This document shows positions 18,460 through 26,432 of a DNA stretch of 64,000 nt, in pieces. The position numbers and the translations under genes are program-made. This DNA is from Terriglobia bacterium (GTDB taxonomy: Bacteria > Acidobacteriota > Terriglobia > Versatilivoradales > Versatilivoraceae), in contig OX638355.1 in assembly GCA_951813285.1 (NCBI GenBank), forward strand, positions 4,421,136-4,485,135. Reading direction: 5' to 3'. The notes under the pieces are model-generated. The model searched no databases and was not told the DNA's origin. It saw nothing but the letters and a program-made list of their open reading frames with translations. Each line of letters starts with the position of its first letter. Position 1 is the stretch's first letter.

Positions 18460-19002
18460 ATGACCGGTGCCACCGCATTTGAGGCGTTCGTTCGCAAGTA
18501 CCAGCACATGGTATTCGGTATTGCGGTTCGGTTGCTGGGAGACGAAAGCGAGGCCCAGGACGTCTCCCAGACCGTGTTTCTGAAGGCTTTTGAGCGGTTC
18601 GAACAACTGGCGGAGAACCCCTCGGCCGGAGGATGGCTCAGAACCGTGACCACCAACCTCTGCCTGAACCATCTGTCCCGCTTTCGAGCTCGCTGGCGCT
18701 TGTTCAGTCAGAGACGCCCCGGCGACTCCGAAACGCAACCGGGCTATGAAGATCGGCTGGTGGCGCGGGGCTCACAGCAAGCGGATCTGGAGAAAGCCGA
18801 AGAGCATGCCCGGCTGGAGTGGGCTGTCCGCCGCCTGCCGCGGCATCAGCGGGTGCCCCTGGTGCTGTTTCATTTCGAGCAGCGAACCTACGCAGAAATC
18901 GCCCGACTGCTGGGAGTCTCGCTGGGCAAGATCAAGACCGACATTCGCCGAGGCCGAGAGACCCTCAGGAAACTGATGGTGGAGGATGATGAATCCCTCT
19001 GA
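18460..19002 (+). CDS. ECF-type RNA polymerase sigma factor
   Basis: This 180-residue protein has sigma region 2 (FEAFVRKYQHMVFGIAVRLL, SEAQDVSQTVFLKAFERF, GWLRTVTTNLCLNHL) and region 4 (LPRHQRVPLVLFHFEQRTYAEIARLLGVSLGKIKTDIRRGRETL), without regions 1 or 3, as in group IV sigma factors. It should direct transcription of a stress or envelope regulon. ATG 18460 is chosen over an upstream TTG because it starts at the normal N terminus of the family. The stop overlaps the next gene by 17 nt, which suggests that the product of that gene is its anti-sigma partner. Confidence 0.93.
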   Translation: MTGATAFEAFVRKYQHMVFGIAVRLLGDESEAQDVSQTVFLKAFERFEQLAENPSAGGWLRTVTTNLCLNHLSRFRARWRLFSQRRPGDSETQPGYEDRLVARGSQQADLEKAEEHARLEWAVRRLPRHQRVPLVLFHFEQRTYAEIARLLGVSLGKIKTDIRRGRETLRKLMVEDDESL

Positions 19003-19441
19003 CCTGGAATCCCTCATTCAGCGAAAGCTGGCGGAGCTGCCGGCTCCGAAAGCCCCGGGGACGCTGCTGCCCCGAATCATGGCCGAGGTGCGCCGAACCG
19101 GGAGGAGCCCCTGGCGCCAACGGGCCTGGACCGGTGAGGTCCGGCAGCGGCAGGCGGTCCGGCTGGCTGCATTGACGGCCCTGATTCTGATGGGAGGACT
19201 GTTTGTTGACTGGACCTCGGACGGCAGGGTCGGCAGCACCTGGGGGCTGTTGCTGGCGACCGCGGAGGAAGCGGCCGTCGGCGCCGGGGCGATGGTGCAT
19301 GAGTCCCGGGTTCTGTGGCGGGTATTGCTGGAACCCATCGCCGCTTACCTGGTTCTGTGGGTCGGTGGTATGTGGGTGTTTTTGGCACTGCTTTGGGAGG
19401 CACTCAGAAACATGCTCTGGGAAGGGAGCGTCCAACAATGA
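18986..19441 (+). CDS. Putative membrane anti-sigma factor
   Basis: This 151-residue protein has a cytoplasmic N-terminal part (LESLIQRKLAELPAPKAPGTLLPRI, two short helices), a membrane helix around LAALTALILMGGLFV and a second near the C terminus (AAYLVLWVGGMWVFLALL). It lacks the HxxxCxxC zinc motif of classic ZAS anti-sigma factors. Its position, overlapping the ECF sigma gene by 17 nt, is the reason for the call. Its own stop overlaps the next start (ATGA), so the three genes form one operon. The N-terminal leucine- and proline-rich pattern recurs in acidobacterial anti-sigma-like proteins, as far as I can recall. Confidence 0.6.
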   Translation: MMNPSDLESLIQRKLAELPAPKAPGTLLPRIMAEVRRTGRSPWRQRAWTGEVRQRQAVRLAALTALILMGGLFVDWTSDGRVGSTWGLLLATAEEAAVGAGAMVHESRVLWRVLLEPIAAYLVLWVGGMWVFLALLWEALRNMLWEGSVQQ

Positions 19442-20952
19442 AGACGAATTGGCACATATTGGCAGTATTGGGAATCACACTGGGGCTGGCCGCCAGCGGC
19501 GGAGCGGTTCAAGAAGCCGCAGCGCCTTCTACACCCGATCCACCCGTTGAGGTTGATGTCGATTTGGACGTCGATCTGGATATCATCGACGTCGGCGGTG
19601 AAGTGGTTCAAATTGGACGAGGCTACACCCTCCCTATCGGCAAGCGGGTCGAGAGCGCAGTCGTCATCGCGGGCACCGCTCGGATTGAGGGTGAAATAGA
19701 GCAGGACCTGGTAGTGGTTGCCGGCGCGGCGACGCTTGCCGGCACCGCCCGCGTCGGCGGGGACGTTGTAGTGGTAGCCGGAACAGGCGACGTCCAGCCC
19801 GGAGCCGTGGTTGGCGGAGACCTGGTGGCCGTGGGCGGTGGATTGAAGGTGCCTCCGGGGTTCTCCCCGGGAGGAGGTCAGGTCTCGGTTGGCGCCTTTG
19901 CCTTGGGAGACCTGTTCGCGAACGCCGCTCCCTGGTTCACTCGAGGGTTGCTCTGGGGACGTCCCATCGTGCCCGAACTCCCCCGGATGTGGGCCGTCCT
20001 GGCCGTTTTCGTGCTCTTGTGCCTGCTCATCAACCTGGTGTTCGACGGGCCGGTGCGGGCCTGTACGGACACCCTCGGCCGGAAGCCCCTGACCACGGGG
20101 CTGACGGGATTTCTGATTCTGCTTCTGATCGCGCCGGCGTCGTTCATTCTGACGGTTTCGGTGATCGGACTGGCGCTGGTGCCCTTCCTATGGTTCGCTC
20201 TTGTGATCGCCGGCCTCATCGGCAACGTGGCCGCCGCTCGCTGGATCGGAAGCCGGGTTCTGCCCGAGGAGTCGCCGCACGACCGTCTGCAGGCAACCCG
20301 GTCGGCAGGAATCGGCCTGGCAGCCATCATCCTGGTCGGCATGGTTCCGGTGGCCGGCCTCACCGCCTGGGCCCTGGTAAGCCTTCTGGGCCTGGGAGCG
20401 GCCGCCACCGCGCTGGTTGCCGGCTTGAGGCGGGAGAACCCTCCCTCCCCCGCCCCGACACCACCGCCGCCGACTGCCGAGTCGGGAAGCGACACCCCCG
20501 GCGGCGGGGCTGCGGAACCCTCCGGCGCAGAGGCAGTGCCGGCGGCGTCCCCCACTGCCGGCGGAGACCTCTCATCCTTTCCGCGGGCGACCTTTCTCCA
20601 CCGCCTGGGAGCCCTGCTGCTCGACTTCTTGCTGGTGACCGTGATTACCCTGCCGTTCTCCCATGCACACTTGGGCAGATCCTTTGTCCTGCTGCTGGTC
20701 TATCGCGTGGCGCTCTGGAGCTGGAAGGGGACCACCGTGGGCGGCATCATCTGCCGGCTGCGGGTGGTTCGGATGGATGGGAAGCCGCTTGCCTTCACCG
20801 ATTCGCTGGTGCGGGGGCTGGCCAGCATCCTGTCGGCGGCAGCCGCGGGACTGGGTTGGCTCTGGATACTCTGGGACCCGCAACGGCAGGCCTGGCACGA
20901 CAAGATCGCCCGAACCCTGGTGGTTCGGGTTCCGACCGGCTGGCCGCTATAG
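19438..20952 (+). CDS. Bactofilin-like beta-helix and RDD-domain membrane protein
   Basis: This 504-residue protein has a signal peptide, then an acidic Asp-Val stretch and a repetitive right-handed beta-helix-like region (about 65-140: VVIAGTARIEGEIEQDLVVV, GTARVGGDVVVVAGTGDV, GGDLVAVGGG) that resembles polymer-forming bactofilin domains. Several transmembrane helices follow (about 180-320), then a Pro/Gly-rich linker and a C-terminal RDD-family membrane domain (about 385-495, ATFLHRLGALLLDFLLVTV, GGIICRLRVVRMDGKPL, DPQRQAWHDKIARTLVV). It is translationally coupled to the anti-sigma-like gene. The combination suggests an envelope scaffold or transporter governed by the ECF sigma factor, but the function is not known. 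Confidence 0.75.
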   Translation: MKTNWHILAVLGITLGLAASGGAVQEAAAPSTPDPPVEVDVDLDVDLDIIDVGGEVVQIGRGYTLPIGKRVESAVVIAGTARIEGEIEQDLVVVAGAATLAGTARVGGDVVVVAGTGDVQPGAVVGGDLVAVGGGLKVPPGFSPGGGQVSVGAFALGDLFANAAPWFTRGLLWGRPIVPELPRMWAVLAVFVLLCLLINLVFDGPVRACTDTLGRKPLTTGLTGFLILLLIAPASFILTVSVIGLALVPFLWFALVIAGLIGNVAAARWIGSRVLPEESPHDRLQATRSAGIGLAAIILVGMVPVAGLTAWALVSLLGLGAAATALVAGLRRENPPSPAPTPPPPTAESGSDTPGGGAAEPSGAEAVPAASPTAGGDLSSFPRATFLHRLGALLLDFLLVTVITLPFSHAHLGRSFVLLLVYRVALWSWKGTTVGGIICRLRVVRMDGKPLAFTDSLVRGLASILSAAAAGLGWLWILWDPQRQAWHDKIARTLVVRVPTGWPL

Positions 20953-21045
20953 TCTGCCGGTTCTCACCCAGGGTCTCAATTGTCTGAAACCAGTCGAGGG
21001 GGTTATCCAGCAACGTCACGAAGGACCGATAAGAGTTATCCACAA

Positions 21046-21090
21046 AGGAAAACGACGAACCACGAATGGACACGAATGAACACAAATTGA
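21046..21090. repeat. Inverted fragment of the cgaaccacgaatg repeat family
   Basis: The sequence gacgaaccacgaatg...cacgaatgaacacaaatt is an imperfect reverse complement of the core of the 139-bp element that follows at 21164, so the two could fold together in a transcript. Another fragment is at 30487-30522. Confidence 0.6.
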
Positions 21091-21163
21091 TTGATGATTT
21101 GTTGCTTGAGGGGTGTGACAACCGATATCAAGGGGTAATCTGCAAAGGCCGCGAAGTCATCCC

Positions 21164-21302
21164 AAGGTAACAACGTTGCAGAAGCATTGTGGGGCTGCTT
21201 GTCGTTGAAGCAGGTCCGCCGGTCTTCGTGTTTATTCGTGTCTATTTGTGTTCATTCGTGGTTCGTCTCTATCGACGATTGGGCGTTTTTCCTCCAATGA
21301 TC
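21164..21302. repeat. 139-bp dispersed repeat, copy 1
   Basis: This stretch matches 50879-51017 over 139 bp with no gaps and about 8 mismatches (about 94 percent). It contains the tandem-like motif ttcgtgtttattcgtgtctatttgtgttcattcgtgg. It has no convincing ORF. With 21046-21090 it fills most of the 418-bp gap between the RDD protein and carbonic anhydrase genes. Confidence 0.85.
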
Positions 21303-21369
21303 CGCACGTCGGGGACGGGGGCCCTGCTAACCAGGAGGAGAACTTCGGCTTCAGGGGACCGGTTGAAGC

Positions 21370-21867
21370 TCAGCCGGGAGAAACCTCGTTCAGCCGGCCG
21401 GTAGCGCAGTCGTAGACGAAGCCTCGCACCTGGTCCTTGTTGGGAATGAAGGGATTGGCCTGAATACGGGAGATGGACTGGCGGACATCCTGCTCCAGGT
21501 TTCCGAAGGCCTCCATGGAAAAGGCCGGTCGCAGGCCGGTATCGGCCTCGATGGCGTCCTTGACGTCGTCGTCCCGGAAGGTCAGCATGCCGCAATCGGT
21601 ATGGTGAATCAGCACGATGGCCGTAGTGCCCAGCAGGCGCTGGGAAATCACCAGGGAGCGGATGGCGTCGTCACTGACCACACCGCCCGCATTGCGAATC
21701 ACGTGGGCGTCCCCCTCGCTCAGGCCCAGGATCTTGTGCACGTCCAGGCGGGCGTCCATGCAGGCCACCACCGCCAGGTTGCGCGCCGGAGGCAACGGCA
21801 GGTCACCCTTGCCAAAACCGTCGGCGTAGCGGGTATTGTTTTCCAGAAGTTGATCGATCACTGTCAT
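21370..21867 (-). CDS. Beta-class carbonic anhydrase
   Basis: This 165-residue protein carries the zinc-site motifs of small beta-carbonic anhydrases: CMDARLD (Cys, Asp-Arg dyad) near residue 36 and HHTDCGM (His and Cys ligands) about 52 residues later, plus HVIRNAGGVVSDDAIRSL. It interconverts CO2 and bicarbonate in the cytoplasm. The length fits the compact clade found in many actinobacteria and acidobacteria. The ATG is clear. A TAGAAT-like box lies about 50 nt upstream. It is flanked by a dispersed repeat on one side and gene fragments on the other, and has no obvious operon partner. Confidence 0.93.
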   Translation of the reverse strand: MTVIDQLLENNTRYADGFGKGDLPLPPARNLAVVACMDARLDVHKILGLSEGDAHVIRNAGGVVSDDAIRSLVISQRLLGTTAIVLIHHTDCGMLTFRDDDVKDAIEADTGLRPAFSMEAFGNLEQDVRQSISRIQANPFIPNKDQVRGFVYDCATGRLNEVSPG

Positions 21868-22047
21868 TTGGCATTCCTCTTTCCTAAGGGGACCTCGAAA
21901 CGGGGGAATCCGATTCTAACATGAACCGTCAGGAACTCCGAAGCGGTCGCCGAGAGGGGTGTAGTTCCCGATAGTCACTGTAATCCGCATGGCTGCTCCG
22001 AAGCATCAATGCATCGAAATCTCAAAGGACGCTGCTGAATCCAAAGA

Positions 22048-22137
22048 GAATGCATCCTGTGGTGACGGTGGGCTTGCGGTAGGCTACTCCAGCCATCGGC
22101 CGGACGGAATCCGACGGCGGCCGATGACGAGGTTCTC
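22048..22137 (-). pseudogene. Duplicated 3' end of the gamma-glutamylcyclotransferase gene (direct repeat A)
   Basis: These 90 bp match 22964-23053 at 77 of 90 positions with no gaps and in the same orientation. On the minus strand they encode ENLVIGRRRIPSGRWLE followed by a stop, which parallels the C terminus ENLAIGSRRIPSGRWPE of the intact gene at 23000. The upstream part of the gene is missing. The VapBC pair lies between this fragment and the intact gene. Apart from this remnant, I see nothing in 21868-22198. Confidence 0.85.
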
Positions 22138-22198
22138 GGGAGAACAGAACTGCCCGCAGTGACCGGAGAATCTCAGCTCGTTCGACTGTACCGTCCTA

Positions 22199-22681
22199 TC
22201 AGGCGTCACCATCGCGTGCCGCCATGCCGTGCGCCTCCACGATCTCTTGTGGTTTTTTGTCGGGCCACGCGAACGGGTCGACTACCCGGACGCCGTCGAA
22301 CACCTGGCCAGGCTGCAAGTCCTCGGTCAGTAGAATCGAGCATTGGCCAGCCTGTGCAGCGGCGACGATGAGTGCGTCCCACCAGGAGATGGCATGGCGC
22401 TCCTGCGCCTGCCACGCCCGCTCCAGGATACCAGTGTCGATTCGGAGCGGCTGCCATACCGACAACAACTGCACGATCCTGCGTGCTTCTGAATGGTCGA
22501 AGCTCAGGCGTGGGCGTGTGAGAGTGGCATAGAGTTCCTGGAGTACTTGATAGCTCAGGCGACCAGTACGGCTTCGGACAAGGAAAACGATCCATTGCTC
22601 GGCGCGAGACTGCTTCTCCGGCACCGAGTCGTCATGCCGGTAGACGAAGACGTTGGTGTCAACGAAGACCGGGCCGGTCAT
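22199..22681 (-). CDS. PIN-domain toxin (VapC-like ribonuclease)
   Basis: This 160-residue protein has the PIN acidic quartet: Asp in FVDTNVFVYRHD, Glu in LQELYATLTRP, Asp in WWDALIVAAAQ and Asp in LLTEDLQPGQVF. VapC toxins are metal-dependent endoribonucleases, often cutting tRNA. The gene overlaps its antitoxin by 23 nt, the usual tight coupling. The C-terminal 25 residues past the fold (PDKKPQEIVEAHG...) are extra. The pair lies inside direct repeats made from the neighbouring gene. Confidence 0.85.
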   Translation of the reverse strand: MTGPVFVDTNVFVYRHDDSVPEKQSRAEQWIVFLVRSRTGRLSYQVLQELYATLTRPRLSFDHSEARRIVQLLSVWQPLRIDTGILERAWQAQERHAISWWDALIVAAAQAGQCSILLTEDLQPGQVFDGVRVVDPFAWPDKKPQEIVEAHGMAARDGDA

Positions 22682-22901
22682 ACAGTTCCTCCCGAGTCGG
22701 CCGGCAACCGTCCGGCCAATCGAATTTGCGCGGTTTCATCGCCAGGTACCGCTTCATGGCGGCCTGGTACTGGTCTTCCTGGCGCCGCATCCGTTCCAGC
22801 AACTCGGCCAGCCATCGGGACACGCTGCGATCGTCCGTGGCCGCCTTGACGCGCAACCAGCGGGCCAAATCCTCGGGCAAGGTGACGGTGACGTTCTTCA
22901 T
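22659..22901 (-). CDS. Ribbon-helix-helix antitoxin (VapB-like)
   Basis: This 80-residue protein begins MKNVTVTLPEDLARWLRVKA, a typical ribbon-helix-helix strand and helix, followed by SVSRWLAELLERM and a charged tail that would wrap the toxin. ATG 22901 (after cggaggg) is preferred over upstream starts because it puts the DNA-binding strand at the N terminus. It should repress its own promoter through the palindrome at 22937 and neutralise the PIN toxin. Confidence 0.83.
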   Translation of the reverse strand: MKNVTVTLPEDLARWLRVKAATDDRSVSRWLAELLERMRRQEDQYQAAMKRYLAMKPRKFDWPDGCRPTREELYDRPGLR

Positions 22902-22936
22902 CACTCCCTCCGTTCTATTGACACACAAATAATATA

Positions 22937-22951
22937 ACACGACATTCGTGT
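22937..22951 (-). promoter_or_regulatory. Operator-like palindrome before the first VapBC pair
   Basis: ACACGA-CAT-TCGTGT has perfect 6-bp arms and sits 36 nt before the antitoxin ATG, next to an AT-rich stretch (ttatattattt) that could hold the -10 box. Ribbon-helix-helix antitoxins commonly bind such short palindromes. Confidence 0.5.
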
Positions 22952-22963
22952 CGCTTTCAGTCG

Positions 22964-23053
22964 GAATGCATCCTGTGGTGACGGCGGGAATGCGGCACGC
23001 TACTCCGGCCAGCGACCGGACGGGATCCGGCGGCTACCGATGGCGAGGTTCTC
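22964..23053. repeat. Direct repeat B (3' end of gamma-glutamylcyclotransferase gene and 36 bp beyond)
   Basis: This is the partner of the 22048-22137 repeat, with 77 of 90 identical positions. It spans the last 18 codons of the intact gene plus downstream sequence. The two copies bracket the 826-bp VapBC segment. Confidence 0.85.
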
Positions 23054-23548
23054 GATGGTGTAGACCCAGGCAAGCCGGCGGGTGCGCTCCACTCCCACGG
23101 AGACGAGGACGCGCCGATAGAGGCAGCGGCCGCCGGGGTGGAACCCCTCCAGGCGGTCGATGGAAGGAAGGCGGGTCTCGGGGTCGTCAAAGGTGAACAG
23201 TTCCCCGTAGACGGTGTTCCAACCCTCCCCCGTGGCGGCTTCCGGGCACTGCTGGAGCCCGGCCCTTACTCCACTGGACAGTCGCGCCTGCGTGGCGGCG
23301 TCGGCCACGGGATCGACAGTCCCCTGGGCCAGGATGTCTTCTTCGGGCGCCTCCAGAATGGGATACCCGGGGCCCTCGTAGAGGCGCCCCCGAACCGAAG
23401 CCTCCCGAACCTCCACATACCCCCGGCAGAAGTCCTGGTGGTTCCGACACCCGCGCTTGAGCGTGCCGTAGACGAAGAGTGTCAGCACGGGTGTCGGGTT
23501 TTCCGAAGTCGACGAATGGCGTTCTGCTCTTCGCTCTCTCGCCCTCAT
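23000..23548 (-). CDS. Gamma-glutamylcyclotransferase-like protein (AIG2/YtfP fold)
   Basis: This 182-residue protein has the YGTLKRG motif after a short basic tail, then RGRLYEGPGYPILE and the characteristic IDRLEGFHPGG and LYRRVLVSV segments of the AIG2-like cyclotransferase fold. Such enzymes release 5-oxoproline from gamma-glutamyl compounds, but the substrate is unknown here. I chose ATG 23548. A GTG at 23488 right before LTLFVYGTL is an alternative that would remove 20 residues. The frame is open further upstream without homology. Its 3' end has been duplicated downstream of the VapBC pair. Confidence 0.75.
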   Translation of the reverse strand: MRARERRAERHSSTSENPTPVLTLFVYGTLKRGCRNHQDFCRGYVEVREASVRGRLYEGPGYPILEAPEEDILAQGTVDPVADAATQARLSSGVRAGLQQCPEAATGEGWNTVYGELFTFDDPETRLPSIDRLEGFHPGGRCLYRRVLVSVGVERTRRLAWVYTIENLAIGSRRIPSGRWPE

Positions 23549-23774
23549 GAACTGCCCTTCCCTGGCGTGCTTTTCCGCAGCCCAGTCTGCGACACGGACG
23601 CAAACGGCTCTATCCGGTAATCCATTCCATTTCTTTCCGGTAAGCCAAGCAGTCCTCTGAGCCGACGGATCGGGTTCGGCCATACCTGGCTTGCGCAGGC
23701 ATCCTTTGCCGCGGGTGGCGCGTGGGTCGGAGGCAACCCTCCTCATGGTAGTATGACCGGGAGGAAATCGGGAC

Positions 23775-24470
23775 ATGAACTCCGGACCGATCTTGCCGCG
23801 GCAGACGCTGGCGTTGGGCAAATGCGTGCGCCCCATCGCCTCCAAGTTCCGGGTGCGCATGGGGAGCAGACCCAAACGATCAGAGCAAGAAACGGACATT
23901 CTCAGCTTTGTGGGAAGCCATGTGGAACAGATTCAGGCCAATCTCGATCGGTTCGTCGATGAGGCCAACCAACTTGGTGAGCTGCTTGAAGTTGCCGATA
24001 CTCCGGAAAACGCCGTGCAGCGGGGCGCCGCCCGGATGGAGATTTGTCTTGAACGCCTCCTGGACGACTATGATGAAGTTCGACGGACAATTCCCGGCTA
24101 TGCGGACTCCGAGGGACAACGGCTGATCGAGAAAGTCTATCGCGAGACGCTGCTCCAGATTCAGGCCTGGCTTGACGATATTGTAGAGTGCCTGAACGAT
24201 CCAAAGGGCGCTCTCGAAAAGCGCGGCCTCACCGTTGAGGAAGGCAAACGTCTGCCGATCACGTTGGACCTGGAGCTTGAGCCCCCGCCTTCACTGACAG
24301 ACTTGGATCGATGGGCAGTACAGCGGGAGGACAGGCTGATCGCTGCCGAGGAAGCAGAATCGATTGAAGCGTCGGCCCACATGTCCCGCAGAGGGACCGG
24401 CTGTTTGGGACTGCTGGCCACCTTCGGGTTGGGCTGGTGGCTTGGCAAGGAGGACGACCAGGGCTATTGA
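23775..24470 (+). CDS. Hypothetical protein with acidic helical body and C-terminal membrane anchor
   Basis: This 231-residue protein is not recognised. It has a basic N terminus (about 1-35), long acidic helices (HVEQIQANLDRFVDEANQLG, IEKVYRETLLQIQAWLDDIV) likely to form a coiled or bundled structure, a Pro-rich joint (LELEPPPSLTDLD), and a single hydrophobic C-terminal segment (LGLLATFGLGWWLG) that may be a tail anchor. ATG 23775 has gggagga 9 nt upstream. It stands alone between the cyclotransferase and a convergent flavoprotein gene. Codon use looks normal for the region. Confidence 0.6.
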   Translation: MNSGPILPRQTLALGKCVRPIASKFRVRMGSRPKRSEQETDILSFVGSHVEQIQANLDRFVDEANQLGELLEVADTPENAVQRGAARMEICLERLLDDYDEVRRTIPGYADSEGQRLIEKVYRETLLQIQAWLDDIVECLNDPKGALEKRGLTVEEGKRLPITLDLELEPPPSLTDLDRWAVQREDRLIAAEEAESIEASAHMSRRGTGCLGLLATFGLGWWLGKEDDQGY

Positions 24471-24549
24471 GGCTGGATTGCCGGCTGACCAGCTCCCGAA
24501 AACTCGGATTCCCTTATTATCTTCGAGAACTTGCCCGGCATGTTCGGAG

Positions 24550-25740
24550 TCAGCCACGGACCAGGGCCGTTGCCAGCCGCACCATCTCCAGCTTGGGGAA
24601 GGACGCCGCTGACACTGCGCCCATATTGGCCGACAGCAGCCAGCGGAACAACTCCGGCTGCCTGCCAAGACCCTTGATCGCCCGCTCCGCCAACCTCGGG
24701 TTCCGGCTGAGGAAAAGAACCAGGCGGGTGATCCCTTGGTGCTGGCGAACCATTCCCGAGATGCGTCGCGAGTAACCTTGAAGGTCCCGCGCCGTGGGCA
24801 CGCCGTCGTGTGAGATCATCCAGGGACCGATGGCGTCGTAGAGCGCCTGGACCTGTGCCAGCGCCAGGCTGATGCCTTCCCCGGTGATCGCGTCCAGGTA
24901 TCCGGAGGCATCGCCCACCAGCCCGACCCCATCGCAAACCGGCGACCGCGCCACCTGGTGCATCGGCCCGATTGCCCGCGCTCCGGCGGAAGGCTCGGCG
25001 CCCCGGAGTGAAGCGCCTAACTGGGGGAAACGGGATAGCATCGACGCCATCAAGCGTTGTCCGCCTTTCGTCTTCTTTTCCTCCGCCGCCCACAGCACGG
25101 CCACGCCTACTTCCTTCCGCCCGCACGGAGTCACATAAGCCTCGGCATCCCCCGCCCAGTGCACTTCCACGTATTCCGACCAGGGTGCACAACGGAAATG
25201 CTGCTGGATGGCAAACCGCCGCCTTCGAGGGCACACGCCCTGAAGTCCCGCCCAGCGCCGGACCTCGGATCGGAAGCCGTCGGCGCCGACGATCAATCGG
25301 GCTGTTGCCTTGCGCCCGTCAAGCCAGGCTTCGGTGCCGTCGGGCCCGCGCAACCCCAGCCTCACAGGCGTTCGGGGACGCACCTCCAGAGCATCGATTT
25401 CTTGGGCTCGTTCACAGAATGCTCGCGAGAGCTCGGTGCGGCGAATGCCCCGGCCCGGCCCTTCTGCAAACCGGGCGGATGCGCTCGCCCCGCAGTCGGA
25501 CCGATAGTGGATACCCGCAAGGGCCCGCGTGTGTTCCAGGTCCAGATATGGCGAAACGCCAAGGCGCTCCAGGTAGGCAAGGCCCGCCGGCATCACCCCC
25601 TCTCCGCAGGGCTTGTCGGCCGGCAGCGAGCCACTCTCGCAGACCAGGGTTCGCAAGCCCGCCCGCCCGAAGGAGATTCCCGCGGCCATGCCGGCCGGGC
25701 CGCCGCCGACCACCAGCACATCCACCGCGCCTAAGCTCAT
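24550..25740 (-). CDS. FAD-dependent oxidoreductase of the geranylgeranyl reductase/PHBH-like group
   Basis: This 396-residue flavoprotein has VLVVGGGPAGMAAGISFGRA for the FAD ADP moiety, DKPCGEGVMPAGLAYLERLG typical of geranylgeranyl-reductase-related proteins, and the second FAD motif GLVGDASGYLDAITGEGISLAL. Related enzymes hydroxylate aromatic compounds or reduce prenyl chains, and the substrate cannot be told from sequence. It is preceded by no partner gene. A PIN-domain toxin gene begins 51 bp upstream in the same direction. Confidence 0.8.
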   Translation of the reverse strand: MSLGAVDVLVVGGGPAGMAAGISFGRAGLRTLVCESGSLPADKPCGEGVMPAGLAYLERLGVSPYLDLEHTRALAGIHYRSDCGASASARFAEGPGRGIRRTELSRAFCERAQEIDALEVRPRTPVRLGLRGPDGTEAWLDGRKATARLIVGADGFRSEVRRWAGLQGVCPRRRRFAIQQHFRCAPWSEYVEVHWAGDAEAYVTPCGRKEVGVAVLWAAEEKKTKGGQRLMASMLSRFPQLGASLRGAEPSAGARAIGPMHQVARSPVCDGVGLVGDASGYLDAITGEGISLALAQVQALYDAIGPWMISHDGVPTARDLQGYSRRISGMVRQHQGITRLVLFLSRNPRLAERAIKGLGRQPELFRWLLSANMGAVSAASFPKLEMVRLATALVRG

Positions 25741-25791
25741 GTCCTTGCAGTCCCTTAGGATATTTGCCGACGCCGTCTGCCGATCTTCCCT

Positions 25792-26193
25792 CTACGAACG
25801 GGGCGGAACGATGATCTCACACCTGGGACCGCTGGAGTGGCCAAGCTTTCTGTCCAGCGTCACCAGCGGACAATCGAGCGCCTCGGCCAGCGCCACGTAC
25901 CAAGCGTCGTAGATGGTGAGATTGCTCCGCAACGCCCACGCCCGGTCGGCGAACGGCGCGAATGGGAACAGTTCCATTTCGAGACGCAGCAGGTCCCTGC
26001 ATGCGCTGTTGGCCTCGAGCCGTGAGATTGCGCCGGCTCGTTCCAACCGACGCAGGATGTTGCTCGCCTCGGCCAACACCATTTCCGGACCGGCCAGAGA
26101 ACCCTCGGCGACTAGAGACTCCGCCCAACTCCCTTCGCGCCCCGAATCAACAAGGGCCGCGACCAGCGCGGACGCATCCATGACGACCGTCAC
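25792..26193 (-). CDS. PIN-domain toxin (second VapC-like)
   Basis: This 133-residue PIN protein shows Asp in VVMDASALVAALVD, Glu in LAEASNILRRLE, Asp in LTIYDAWYVALAE and Asp in LVTLDRKLG, the four acidic active-site positions. It is expected to be a metal-dependent endoribonuclease toxin. Its start overlaps the stop of the antitoxin gene by 4 bp (ATGA). The sequence is only distantly like the first VapC at 22199, so the pairs were probably acquired separately. Confidence 0.88.
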   Translation of the reverse strand: MTVVMDASALVAALVDSGREGSWAESLVAEGSLAGPEMVLAEASNILRRLERAGAISRLEANSACRDLLRLEMELFPFAPFADRAWALRSNLTIYDAWYVALAEALDCPLVTLDRKLGHSSGPRCEIIVPPRS

Positions 26194-26426
26194 GTCCGGT
26201 CCCTATCACGGGCTCGCAAAATGCGAGAAGGGAGAACGCGAGTGCCCGCCGCCTGCTTGCGATCGCGAACGCCTTGCAGCCACACGCCGAGGGAGGGACG
26301 GGATGCAATCCGTTCCAACTCGCAACGGAGGAACTCCTGCATGGATTGGCGCTGCAATGCGGCGCGCGCTGCGAGTTCGTCGCGCACGCCCCGGGGGACG
26401 CCTCTGATGGTGATTTGTACGCTCAT
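26190..26426 (-). CDS. FitA/VapB-type ribbon-helix-helix antitoxin
   Basis: This 78-residue protein starts MSVQITIRGVPRGVRDELAA with the FitA-like ribbon-helix-helix pattern, and AALQRQSMQEFLRCELER forms the helices. A basic tail (DRKQAAGTRVLPSRILRARD) should contact the toxin. It precedes and overlaps the VapC gene. No ribosome-binding site is seen. The promoter -10 box ends 6 nt from the ATG, so the mRNA is probably leaderless. Confidence 0.83.
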   Translation of the reverse strand: MSVQITIRGVPRGVRDELAARAALQRQSMQEFLRCELERIASRPSLGVWLQGVRDRKQAAGTRVLPSRILRARDRDRT

Positions 26427-26432
26427 GAACGC

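Noticed and set aside
21164-21302. CRISPR array from the repeating ttcgtg units
   Set aside because: The units are short, unevenly spaced and lack spacers of regular length. The whole 139-bp block is itself duplicated elsewhere, which fits a dispersed repeat.
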